Origin: Gammaproteobacteria bacterium UBA2168
GTDB lineage: Bacteria; Pseudomonadota; Gammaproteobacteria; Pseudomonadales; Azotimanducaceae
Reading direction: 5' to 3'
DNA: 41,200 nucleotides
NCBI GenBank assembly: GCA_002327525.1
Contig: DCWG01000059.1
Span: 1 to 41,200, forward strand
Each line of letters starts with the position of its first letter. The stretch's first letter is position 1. The position numbers and the translations under genes are program-made. The notes beneath the pieces were generated by a model. The model searched no databases. It was not told where the DNA came from and was given only the letters and a program-made list of their open reading frames with translations. Below are positions 33,754 through 41,191 of this stretch, piece after piece.

Positions 33754-33936
33754 GTTGTTGAACACACTCAGATGACTCTGAATCGGCCCGGGCGGTTGAA
33801 CACGCTCACTGAAACCATGGTGAGAGAGCGGGTCGAATATCTCAAATCGAAGATTCTGGATTTCAGCACCCGCGTGATAGTCATGCGGGGAGCGGGCCGT
33901 GGACATCAGACTGGCTTCAGCCATGGGTGCCGATGA
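33754..33936 (+). pseudogene. Enoyl-CoA hydratase (crotonase) N-terminal remnant
   Basis: The stretch MTLNRPGRLNTLTETM followed by VEYLKSKILDFSTRVIVMRGAGR, on one frame, matches the start of crotonase-family enzymes ('lNRPerlNAL' and 'vrvvvlrGaGr'). The next expected block (FcaGaDl) is absent and a stop follows at 33934-33936. Only about 60 of 260 residues remain, and no start codon or later part was found before the PNPOx-type gene. It lies 16 bases after the CoA-transferase. Confidence 0.72.
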
Positions 33937-34047
33937 TGAACTGCAAGAACTGGCCAGCCCCTGATCGTTCTGATCGCCGACACCCTCTATCTCCGACTCA
34001 TCCTGCCGGGAACAAGATCAGCTGGGCGCCACCGAGCGCTCCAGCGC

Positions 34048-34530
34048 CTACCGCACGAGCTTCTGCGGGTCGAACGTAATGTACTTCTCCACTTTGATCG
34101 GACCGGTCACGCGGCCCGAGCTGTCCATGTGCTTCAGGAAAGCTGCCCGCCCTTCTTCCGATCTATCTCCGATTCCCCTGTCATAGAGGGCGTTCAAGAA
34201 GCTCGTACGCTGCACTGCATCGTCACTCAATTCGACGTTTCCGACCAGCGTCACAGAGCCTCGCGGTCCACCGAATACCGCTACCGTTCGGGGATCGCGA
34301 TGCCAGGCTCTGGTTTTCGAACGATTACCGGTCGTCGTCACCCAGACCTCTCCATCGATGACGGCGTGGCTGACCCAGACCCCCATTGCGCGCCCGTTCG
34401 GTGCGACCCAGGTCACGGCGCAACCCGCGGCCTCGTCGATCACCTGGTCGATCCCTTCCTTATCGAGCCGGAAAGGACTCAGATCCTCCCATGCGCGTTC
34501 CCGCAGCTCTTCTTCCGTATATTCAACCAT
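34048..34530 (-). CDS. Pyridoxamine-5'-phosphate-oxidase-like (split-barrel) protein
   Basis: A 160-residue flavin-binding split-barrel protein. The pattern is AAGCAVTWVAPNGRAMGVWVSHAVIDGEVWVTTTGNRSKTRAWHRDPRTVAVFGGPRGSVTLVGNVEL: a first strand, the VWVSHAVIDGEVWVTT core, and the KTRAW.RDPRTVAVF phosphate-contact region. Members bind FMN, F420 or heme. The ATG at 34530 has GGAGG upstream; a longer frame runs into the alpha gene. It is the last gene of the beta-chaperone-alpha operon, 43 bases after alpha, and might act on the same product (inference). Confidence 0.78.
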   Translation of the reverse strand: MVEYTEEELRERAWEDLSPFRLDKEGIDQVIDEAAGCAVTWVAPNGRAMGVWVSHAVIDGEVWVTTTGNRSKTRAWHRDPRTVAVFGGPRGSVTLVGNVELSDDAVQRTSFLNALYDRGIGDRSEEGRAAFLKHMDSSGRVTGPIKVEKYITFDPQKLVR

Positions 34531-34573
34531 CGCGTACCTCCGGTAGCCGATCGCGCACTCGCGGATCGAGGCC

Positions 34574-37378
34574 CTAAATGCTCCGCACCTCCACCCGAGT
34601 ATCGCGGTCGTTGAAGCCCGGCTCGCCACACCAGATATCGCGGTGCAGATTCGGGTATTCCGAGTAGGTGACCGGCGCCATTTCAACCGGGTTGAATGGC
34701 GTCGGCATGACCGTTTGATATTGCTTCCAGTTCTTGTGCTGCAGGTTGGTCCAGTGATGATAGATGGCTGCCAGTCCGGGCCGCATTGCGGCCGAGGTGA
34801 TCACCTGGATCTGGAAATCCCCCATATCATTGGACACTTTGACCATGTCGCCATCTTCGATGCCGCGATCTTCGGCATCGGTGTTGTTCATCCACATCAG
34901 AGGCTCACCCCGTTGAAGTTGCAGGATGATGGCATTGTCCGACCAGGTGGAGTGAATGCTGTGGCGGGCGTGCCCGCCGATCAGCTGGATCGGGTAGTCG
35001 CCGCCTGCCTTTATCGATTCCTTGTGAACCGTCAGGTCTTCGCCAAGTTCGATAAACCAGTCATGGTCGATATAGAACTGAATGCGTCCGGTCAAGGTGG
35101 TCCACGGCTCCTTCTTGTCGGTGTGCCAGGTCAGTGGAATCCAGGGATCGCCCGGACTGACCTCGCCGGCAAACTCCTGCGCGGAGACCATATTCTCGCT
35201 GAGGCCGGTGAACTCGGCCCACCCCCGCTTCTTGAGGGCCTCCCAGTCTGGTAGATCAATATTGGTGCCGTTGTCGTACGTATGGGCGGCTACGGCCTCA
35301 TCGTCATTCTCGGTGAACCTGCCACCAGCCGTGGCCCTGTCATCGATCTCGTCAATCTTGAACTCCCGACCTGTGAGCGGATCGGTCACTGTCGAGATGC
35401 CTCGCTCTCTCGCCCGCTCTGCAAGCGAGCGCACGATCATTACACCGATCCAGTAGTCGCTCCGGCTTTCATACAGGGGTTCCGACGACTTCACGGTGAG
35501 GTGTGCGAACGGGCTGTTGAACACGGAGACGGCCCGTACCGACGAGCGCTCGTAGTACCCACAGGCAGGTAACACGTAGTCCGCCCAGCGCGACGTGGCA
35601 TTCCAGCGCACATCCGACACGAGGATCATCTCCAGCTTCGGAAACAGTGTCTCAATCAGGTGTTGATTTGACCGAATCCGGCGAACGGGATCACCGCCCG
35701 ACACTAACATCACCTTCGGATCGGTTCCCGGCGGGGGATAGACACCCCGCTTACCGCTTTCGAAGGCCTCGTCCCAGTATTCACCGACCGGCCGTTTGAG
35801 GTCCGGATCCCAGCTGTTGTTCTCCTTGCTCAACTCAAGCAGGCCCGCATGCAGCCAGTAGAACAGCGCGCTGGAGTTCAGCATCTCCTGCTCGATCAGG
35901 CCGAACACTTCCTTTTTCATGCGATACGCTGAAAACCCACGTTCCCCCCACTCTTCGAACATGGACGGATCAAGATCCGGCATGGATGGCCCGCTCGCAC
36001 CATCTGGCGGTACACTGTCCACCGTGATGATGCCGTTCATGGCATTGATGCCCGTTCCCTTGTGTCCGATGTGTCCGCAGAGCACCCAGGCGGAGCACAT
36101 TGCGCGCTGCATCAGGTTGCCGTGGTAGTACTTACCCACTCCGTAAGTGGCACTTGCCTGGCACACACCGTTGGCCTTGCCGAACTTGCGGGCCATGGTC
36201 CGGATGACGTCCGGGTGAACGCCGCAGGCAACGGATGCCTGCTCGGGCGTGTAGTCGCGGTCGAGCATTTCCTTGAAGTTGGCGAAAACAGGTCGCACAT
36301 TCACTGGGCCGGTGAGTGTGTCCACCTGCCATTCGCCTTCCAGGGCCGGATTTACTTCCTCCAGCAGCAGGCTCTTGTAAGGCGCCTCAACGACTTCGCC
36401 GGAGTTTTCATCAAACATATAGAAGACGTAGTCGCGGCCATCCTCTTTCAGATCCGTCTCGCGCAAGTATTTGCTATTGTCGCAACGCACCAGCAGAGGC
36501 AGGTCGCTCTGCTCCTTGATGAAAGGTTCTTTGTGAAGGCCTTCCGCAATCAGCACCTGGCATATCCCGAGCCACAGCGCGGCATCGGAGCCCGGCGTCA
36601 CCGGCACCCACAGATCTGCCGGTATCGATGAAGCACTGTAGTCGGTGTTGATCACCCATACCTCGGTGCCGTTGTAGCGGGCTTCGGTAATATAGTGATA
36701 GTTGGTGATCTGCGTGTAGGAGGGATTGGCGCACCAGACGACGAGAATATCCGAGTAATACCAGTTGTCGATGGAGTCGCCAAAACTGGAATTGCCGAAC
36801 ATCTCGATCGCCCCGTCCTGGTCGTCAGCGATCTCTGTGTTGAGCTGGGGGATCGTGGGCGTGCCAGCGCCGGACGCAAGAACAAACGTCGCCCCGGTCC
36901 CGGAAGCCGCACCACCTTCGAGTCCCACACCATTGACAATGGTTTTGGGTCCGTGCTCGACCATCACGTCGAGCAGTTTGTCGCCAATCTCTTTCAGGAC
37001 CTGATCCCACGAGATTCGCTGCCACTTGCCCTCACCCCGCTCACCGGCCCGCTTGTACGGATGCTTGATGCGGCCCGGCGAATACATGGCATGGGACCAG
37101 CACAGCCCCTTGTTGCAGCCGCGTGGATTGTGGTCGGGACAGTCCGGATCGTTGGGTGGCCGGTAGTTGCCCGTCTGCTCCTCTCGCAGTACCACCCCCT
37201 TCCAGACAAAGGCATTCAACGCGCATTGAAGTTGCTGGCCACAATTTGCATCGTGGGTGATCTTGTTGATCGAGTCCCAGATGATGGGCTTTGCGCGGAC
37301 ACCGTGGATGTCGAACGCGGCGACCTCCTGCAGGCCGTCATCAAATTCGAGACCTTCTGTTCTCAGGTCGACTTTCAT
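34574..37378 (-). CDS. Type II DMSO-reductase family alpha subunit without a Tat signal
   Basis: A 934-residue catalytic subunit related to the two Tat-exported alphas: FS0 ligands H42-x3-C46-x5-C52-x35-C88, SIDNWYYSDILVVW with Asp204 (or Asp201) as likely molybdenum ligand, KYYHGNLMQRAMCSAWVLCGHIGHKGTG, and LTGRIQFYIDHDWFIELGEDL followed by GHARHSIHSTWSDN. The N-terminus (MKVDLRTEGLEFDDGLQEVAAFDIHGVR) has no RR motif and no hydrophobic stretch, so the enzyme is predicted to stay in the cytoplasm. The start is supported by AAAGGAGTGA just upstream. It follows the chaperone by 13 bases. No gamma gene is nearby. Confidence 0.92.
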   Translation of the reverse strand: MKVDLRTEGLEFDDGLQEVAAFDIHGVRAKPIIWDSINKITHDANCGQQLQCALNAFVWKGVVLREEQTGNYRPPNDPDCPDHNPRGCNKGLCWSHAMYSPGRIKHPYKRAGERGEGKWQRISWDQVLKEIGDKLLDVMVEHGPKTIVNGVGLEGGAASGTGATFVLASGAGTPTIPQLNTEIADDQDGAIEMFGNSSFGDSIDNWYYSDILVVWCANPSYTQITNYHYITEARYNGTEVWVINTDYSASSIPADLWVPVTPGSDAALWLGICQVLIAEGLHKEPFIKEQSDLPLLVRCDNSKYLRETDLKEDGRDYVFYMFDENSGEVVEAPYKSLLLEEVNPALEGEWQVDTLTGPVNVRPVFANFKEMLDRDYTPEQASVACGVHPDVIRTMARKFGKANGVCQASATYGVGKYYHGNLMQRAMCSAWVLCGHIGHKGTGINAMNGIITVDSVPPDGASGPSMPDLDPSMFEEWGERGFSAYRMKKEVFGLIEQEMLNSSALFYWLHAGLLELSKENNSWDPDLKRPVGEYWDEAFESGKRGVYPPPGTDPKVMLVSGGDPVRRIRSNQHLIETLFPKLEMILVSDVRWNATSRWADYVLPACGYYERSSVRAVSVFNSPFAHLTVKSSEPLYESRSDYWIGVMIVRSLAERARERGISTVTDPLTGREFKIDEIDDRATAGGRFTENDDEAVAAHTYDNGTNIDLPDWEALKKRGWAEFTGLSENMVSAQEFAGEVSPGDPWIPLTWHTDKKEPWTTLTGRIQFYIDHDWFIELGEDLTVHKESIKAGGDYPIQLIGGHARHSIHSTWSDNAIILQLQRGEPLMWMNNTDAEDRGIEDGDMVKVSNDMGDFQIQVITSAAMRPGLAAIYHHWTNLQHKNWKQYQTVMPTPFNPVEMAPVTYSEYPNLHRDIWCGEPGFNDRDTRVEVRSI

Positions 37379-37391
37379 CCTGTCACTCCTT

Positions 37392-38024
37392 TTATGATCT
37401 CAGATACTGCAGGTGTTGCTGGCAAACGTCTCGGGCCAGCGCCGCAATGCCGGAATACAGCGGGGTGCCCTTGGGCTCCGTTCGATCCGCGATCCACCTG
37501 GTGAAGTCCACCAGGTGGAAGCGCAGAAAATCCTGTCCGGCCTGACGATACGCACCGCCCTCCGAACTGTTCTCAAGTGCCCCCGCCTCCTGGAACGAGA
37601 GGATGTGCATGAACTCCAACTCGTTGGCGATGTGATCCGGGCGGTCGCGCGTGTCCTCATCAAGGCTTGGACTGATGCCGAAGTGGTCATAGAAGCGCAG
37701 CACGTCCTCCATCACGCCGAGGCGGCCGCCACCGTATTCCCCCTCGTAGATAAACGCCGGCGGCCCGGCGTCCCCGCCAAGCTCGAACAGCTCCACGTGA
37801 GCCTGCTGAGTCTCCTCCAGGTTGCCTGTTGCCAGATCTGGTACGCTCACAGCGTAGCCCAGCCCCGCTGCGGCTTCCGAAATCTCCTCGGCCAGCCGTC
37901 CACTACTCGCCATCTCATAAAACTCATCCGTCGGATAGCGGAAAGCCTGGGAGAGCAGCGCGTAGAGCTTGCTCTGATGACCTGCCATGACGGCGTCAGG
38001 TGCTTTCAATTCCATGGTAGTCAC
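37392..38024 (-). CDS. TorD/DmsD-like molybdoenzyme maturation chaperone
   Basis: An all-helical 210-residue protein: SKLYALLSQAFRYPTDEFYE, QQAHVELFELGGDAGPPAFIYEGEYGG and VLRFYDHFGISPSLDEDTRDRPDHIANELEFMHILSFQEAGAL. The P..IYE..Y and D...EL.F...L segments are typical of the DMSO-reductase chaperone family (NarJ/DdhD/TorD). GTG 38024 overlaps the beta stop by 4 bases (GTGA), with GAGGAGGT 7 bases upstream. It probably assists cofactor loading of the alpha subunit encoded next. That alpha lacks a Tat signal, so proofreading of export would not be its job here. It is an intact paralogue of the gene at 11190-11900. Confidence 0.88.
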   Translation of the reverse strand: MTTMELKAPDAVMAGHQSKLYALLSQAFRYPTDEFYEMASSGRLAEEISEAAAGLGYAVSVPDLATGNLEETQQAHVELFELGGDAGPPAFIYEGEYGGGRLGVMEDVLRFYDHFGISPSLDEDTRDRPDHIANELEFMHILSFQEAGALENSSEGGAYRQAGQDFLRFHLVDFTRWIADRTEPKGTPLYSGIAALARDVCQQHLQYLRS

Positions 38025-39064
38025 GCTCTTACCTCCTCGATTCCTCCGGGATCATTGCCGAGCTCTCCCAGCAGTTCGGGATAGCGCTTGGCGACCAGGG
38101 CATCCGTAAGCTCGGATTCCTCCTTCGGCTCCCGCCGCCGCTTGGCCATCTCCGCCCTGAGTGTCGTCAGTGCGTCGTGCACCCGGGGTCCAAACAGCTT
38201 CTCAAGATACTCGATGGGCACTCTCGGCTCGTCCTCGTTGAGCGTCCCGTCTTCGTTGTAAGACGGTGGACCAATGGGAGGCACGTAGAACACGTTGGGT
38301 TCCGTTCCAAACTCGGGATGCAGCGGAAGCGCCACTTCGTATTGCTTCACCGCCTTGTGGACCGTGCCTGCCTCGTTGTCCAGATAATCCACCCACATGG
38401 CTCGTCCGGGGCAGCCACGCACACACGCGGGTGCCACGCCGTCTTCGACTCGATCCACACACCCGTCGCACTTCTGGGCAGACAGGGTCACCGGGTTGTA
38501 GTAGATCTCCTTGTAAGGGCAGCCGCTCATGCAGTCCTGGGAACTGCAGGTCTCGCAGGTGCGCTGATCGATCGCGATGATGCCGTCCTGTTTGCGTTTC
38601 GAGATGGCATCGTGCGGACACGCGCCCGCGCAACTCGGTTTGTTGCACCCGTTACACAACCGCGGCAGGTAGAAAAAGTAGGCGTTCGGCCATTCTCCGC
38701 TACCCACGTCCTCTTCCCAGTTGGGACCCCAGCTCGGCTTGACCCGCGGTGCCAGGTGCACTTCCTGTCCCTGTCGGCCATAGATCACTTCTTCGTAGTT
38801 GAACTCCATGGCCTCACCACCGTAGTCGTCCGCCTCGGGCTTCTTACCCAGCATGACGTTACCGTCGGCATCGTAGCCGCCGCCCATCTGCTCCCAGTCT
38901 TTGGGGTAGCCGCGGCCCGGCATGGTGGTGACCTTCATCCACCACTGGTGATCCATGCCCTTGTCGTTGGTGTTCCGGACCTTGCAGGCCACCGTGCAGG
39001 TCTGGCAGCCCATGCACTTGTTGAGATCAATGACCATGGCCAGCTGTCTGTTGGGATCAGCCAT
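38021..39064 (-). CDS. Iron-sulfur beta subunit with four complete Cys groups
   Basis: A 347-residue electron-transfer subunit. Groups are C17-x2-C20-x2-C23-x3-C27; C137-x2-C140-x4-C145-x3-C149; C170-x2-C173-x4-C178-x3-C182; C199-x2-C202-x11-C214-x3-C218. The third group has four Cys, while the paralogue at 6276 has Tyr there, so four [4Fe-4S] clusters are predicted instead of three plus one [3Fe-4S]. ATG 39064 has AAGGGAG five bases upstream; an upstream in-frame GTG at 39070 is less likely. It is the first gene of the beta-chaperone-alpha operon. With no gamma subunit, electrons must leave by another soluble or membrane partner. Confidence 0.92.
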   Translation of the reverse strand: MADPNRQLAMVIDLNKCMGCQTCTVACKVRNTNDKGMDHQWWMKVTTMPGRGYPKDWEQMGGGYDADGNVMLGKKPEADDYGGEAMEFNYEEVIYGRQGQEVHLAPRVKPSWGPNWEEDVGSGEWPNAYFFYLPRLCNGCNKPSCAGACPHDAISKRKQDGIIAIDQRTCETCSSQDCMSGCPYKEIYYNPVTLSAQKCDGCVDRVEDGVAPACVRGCPGRAMWVDYLDNEAGTVHKAVKQYEVALPLHPEFGTEPNVFYVPPIGPPSYNEDGTLNEDEPRVPIEYLEKLFGPRVHDALTTLRAEMAKRRREPKEESELTDALVAKRYPELLGELGNDPGGIEEVRA

Positions 39065-39139
39065 CAGCACTCCCTTTTTCTGGTGTGCCGGCGGCCGTAC
39101 AGCCTGGCCGGCTTATGTGCACAGGGCACGAAATAAAGA

Positions 39140-39156
39140 ACATGATACACGTTACA
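39140..39156. promoter_or_regulatory. Operator candidate before the beta-chaperone-alpha operon
   Basis: ACATGATACACGTTACA lies 76-92 bases before the beta subunit start. The reverse complement of 41026-41042 (ACATGATACCTGTTACA) matches it at 15 of 17 positions. The core TGATAC-nn-GTTACA is a near palindrome. Confidence 0.5.
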
Positions 39157-39169
39157 CCTATTAAGCGGG

Positions 39170-39676
39170 TCAACGCCAGTGGTGTTTTGGCAGCGGAACG
39201 GTTCCCATGTAGGTCTCTGTCTGGGCGAGTTCAACCAGCGCCTGGTGCAGTGCAGCCCACAGTGGTCCGGTGCCCTCGTCTCCGCCTCTTGGCACGCCGG
39301 CTGCAATCACCAGATCGTCCAAGACTTCGAAGAGTTGCGTTTGTTGTGCGCGCTCGCCAGCCGAGCTGTCCTCCATCGTGGCGCTCAACGCTGCCCTAAG
39401 TGCATCATTGGCTGTGTTCCAATGATCCGATTGCGCTGTGTCATCCTCAGCGAGCCGCTGAAGTTGAGTGCTTACGGTCTCGAGTGCGTCCGTGACCCCG
39501 GCATTGCCTTCGCGGACTTTCTGCAGAGATTTTTCGAAACCCTCGGCAAGCCAGTCGAGGGTCACGGCGACCTGACCGGCCTGACCCCGTGCGAAGTTGC
39601 TGTCGAGCTCCGGGATGACGTGCTCCTCGAGGCTCGCCTTCAAGGTGCGCAGAATGACGGTAATTGACGGATTCAT
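39170..39676 (-). CDS. Small helical protein paired with an APH-type kinase
   Basis: A 168-residue mostly helical soluble protein of a family I cannot name: ITVILRTLKASLEEHVIPELDSNFARGQAGQVAVTLDWLAEGFEKSLQKVREGNAGVTDALETVSTQLQRL. It is a divergent paralogue of the protein at 19179-19622, and its C-terminal part survives in the fused pseudogene at 10611-11185. Its ATG overlaps the kinase stop by 4 bases (ATGA), so here the kinase comes first. Heptad-like spacing in the middle could give a helical bundle, but I cannot assign a fold. Confidence 0.62.
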   Translation of the reverse strand: MNPSITVILRTLKASLEEHVIPELDSNFARGQAGQVAVTLDWLAEGFEKSLQKVREGNAGVTDALETVSTQLQRLAEDDTAQSDHWNTANDALRAALSATMEDSSAGERAQQTQLFEVLDDLVIAAGVPRGGDEGTGPLWAALHQALVELAQTETYMGTVPLPKHHWR

Positions 39677-40710
39677 TGGCCACCTGCCTGAAGGATGGCA
39701 CCCAGCAGTGCGCTGGATTGAACGTGCGCACCATTAGCTAGGCTCAGTGCCCGGGAGTCTTTCACTCGTCCTTTGTTGATGGCATCGAGTCCGGCCAGAC
39801 CCACGATAACGTTGATCTGAGCATGCTTGAGGACCATGAAGTAGGCAACCAGATCCTCATCTACGGTGATGCCGGAAATATCCTCATAGTGACGGATCTG
39901 ATCCCCGTGAATGCCGGCCCAGCCGGAAAGAAAACGGGCGAACGCGATGTCTTCCATGGGATGACCGATCAGAGCCATTTCGAAGTCGAGCAGCGCGGTG
40001 ATGCGGCCGCTGCACCAAAAAAAATTGTCGAAGCGATAGTCGCCATACACCAGACGCTGGTCTTCCTCACGCATTCGGGGACGATTGGCGCGCAGCCATT
40101 GGAAAACAGCGCGTAACCCGGGATTCGGTGGTAGCGAGAACTCGGCGACGCGGGCCTCGCACCAGGCGATTTCGCGATCTATGGGGTCTTCGCCGGACAC
40201 CGTGCCGGGCGGCAGGAATTCGTCGAGTTTCTCCGCCCGCCAGTCCAGACTGTGTATCTTCGCGAGGGTTCCCGCGAATTCGAGGCCGTAGCGCTGTTTT
40301 TCCGCCGGATCATCGAAGCGCGGGTCGTCGAGTTCGGGAATCTCGTCTCTGATCCATTCCATGACGTAAAAGGGCTGGCCGAGAACGGCGGGATCCAGTT
40401 CGAGCCAGTAGGTTTTCGGGACCGGCAGACCGTTACGTGCATACGTATCGATGAGACGAAATTCCAGCGAAGGGTCGTGTGGCTCCAGGATGCCCCCCGG
40501 GGGGGCCACGCGAAAGACGAAGTCGGTGGCGGTAGCCTCACCGTCTTCCTGCCAGCGCGCCTGGACGCCGTAAACGTCCCACGACCGTCCGCCCATGATA
40601 CGTAACACCGTTGCGACGAGATCCTGCGCTTGCGGTAGCTGACGGCGCAGATAGGCGACGATTCGCGCATTGAAGTCGGCATCCCTGACGATATTGGCCG
40701 GCGAATCCAC
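39673..40710 (-). CDS. APH-type phosphotransferase with a modified HGD motif
   Basis: A 345-residue kinase-fold protein. PFYVMEWIRDEIPELDDPRF and FAGTLAKIHSLDW are typical N-lobe segments. The catalytic loop reads LVYGDYRFDNFFW: Tyr222 replaces the usual His, while Asp224 and Asn229 are kept. Then LLDFEMALIGHPMEDIAFARFL holds the metal-binding Asp242. GTG 40710 follows GGAGG nine bases upstream. Its first 52 residues are duplicated in the fused pseudogene at 10611-11185. It overlaps the helical-protein gene by 4 bases. It may phosphorylate a hydroxy-acyl or lipid intermediate (inference). Confidence 0.83.
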   Translation of the reverse strand: MDSPANIVRDADFNARIVAYLRRQLPQAQDLVATVLRIMGGRSWDVYGVQARWQEDGEATATDFVFRVAPPGGILEPHDPSLEFRLIDTYARNGLPVPKTYWLELDPAVLGQPFYVMEWIRDEIPELDDPRFDDPAEKQRYGLEFAGTLAKIHSLDWRAEKLDEFLPPGTVSGEDPIDREIAWCEARVAEFSLPPNPGLRAVFQWLRANRPRMREEDQRLVYGDYRFDNFFWCSGRITALLDFEMALIGHPMEDIAFARFLSGWAGIHGDQIRHYEDISGITVDEDLVAYFMVLKHAQINVIVGLAGLDAINKGRVKDSRALSLANGAHVQSSALLGAILQAGGQ

Positions 40711-40795
40711 AGACTTAAGCCTCCACCGATCGATACAAATTCGTTGTCGTGGTAGTCATCGTGCTAGTGCGCATGGGGCATCACTTCCATTATCT

Positions 40796-40873
40796 TCAGA
40801 TATCTTCGAATGTCTCCGAGCTTTCCGACTCGAGACACGGCGCAAGCCTGGCCGCACATTTGGCGAATTTGGG
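40796..40873 (-). pseudogene. NIPSNAP-like C-terminal remnant
   Basis: On the minus strand the stretch reads PKFAKCAARLAPCLESESSETFEDI then a stop. It matches PEFAEWAEKLPPCLESEGLEIMEKL of the NIPSNAP-like protein at 11927-12232. Only about 25 residues remain. Its position upstream of the kinase gene parallels the left-hand copy, so both derive from one ancestral block. Confidence 0.72.
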
Positions 40874-41025
40874 CGTACATGTATATCACGTTGGTGCTCC
40901 CTACCACACTGCAGACCAGCGCAGAGCAGCTGACTCTGGCACAACACAGATGCTGTGCGGCCTGAGTATACCCCGGTGCCGCCGTGGGTGAGGGTGCTTC
41001 CTTCCCTATTCATTGCCAGTCTTTA

Positions 41026-41042
41026 TGTAACAGGTATCATGT
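41026..41042. promoter_or_regulatory. Operator candidate near the right edge
   Basis: TGTAACAGGTATCATGT is, in reverse complement, a 15-of-17 match to the site at 39140-39156. It lies between the kinase gene (316 bases away) and the presumed plus-strand gene outside the window, so it may serve the latter. Confidence 0.45.
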
Positions 41043-41078
41043 ATATAGCCATAGCAGGGGAAACCCGTATATGCTCAT

Positions 41079-41092
41079 GGTCAAATGTTACC
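41079..41092. promoter_or_regulatory. Second, weaker operator candidate
   Basis: GGTCAAATGTTACC matches TGTCACATGTTACA (reverse strand of the TetR-upstream site) at 11 of 14 positions and is itself a partial palindrome. It lies 37 bases after the site at 41026-41042. Confidence 0.35.
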
Positions 41093-41121
41093 CACGCCGG
41101 AACAGGTTCTAAATTTCATTG

Positions 41122-41136
41122 ATGTTCATTGAACAT
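41122..41136. promoter_or_regulatory. Perfect 15-base palindrome
   Basis: ATGTTCATTGAACAT reads the same on both strands around a central base. TTCATTGA also occurs just before it, at 41115-41122, ten bases (one helical turn) from its second occurrence at 41125-41132. It differs from the TGTAAC-type sites and could bind a different dimeric regulator of the gene to the right. Confidence 0.4.
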
Positions 41137-41191
41137 GTCCCGGAAGTCCACGGTCGTGTTTTATTATCGATCGATGTGAACGACATGAGCC

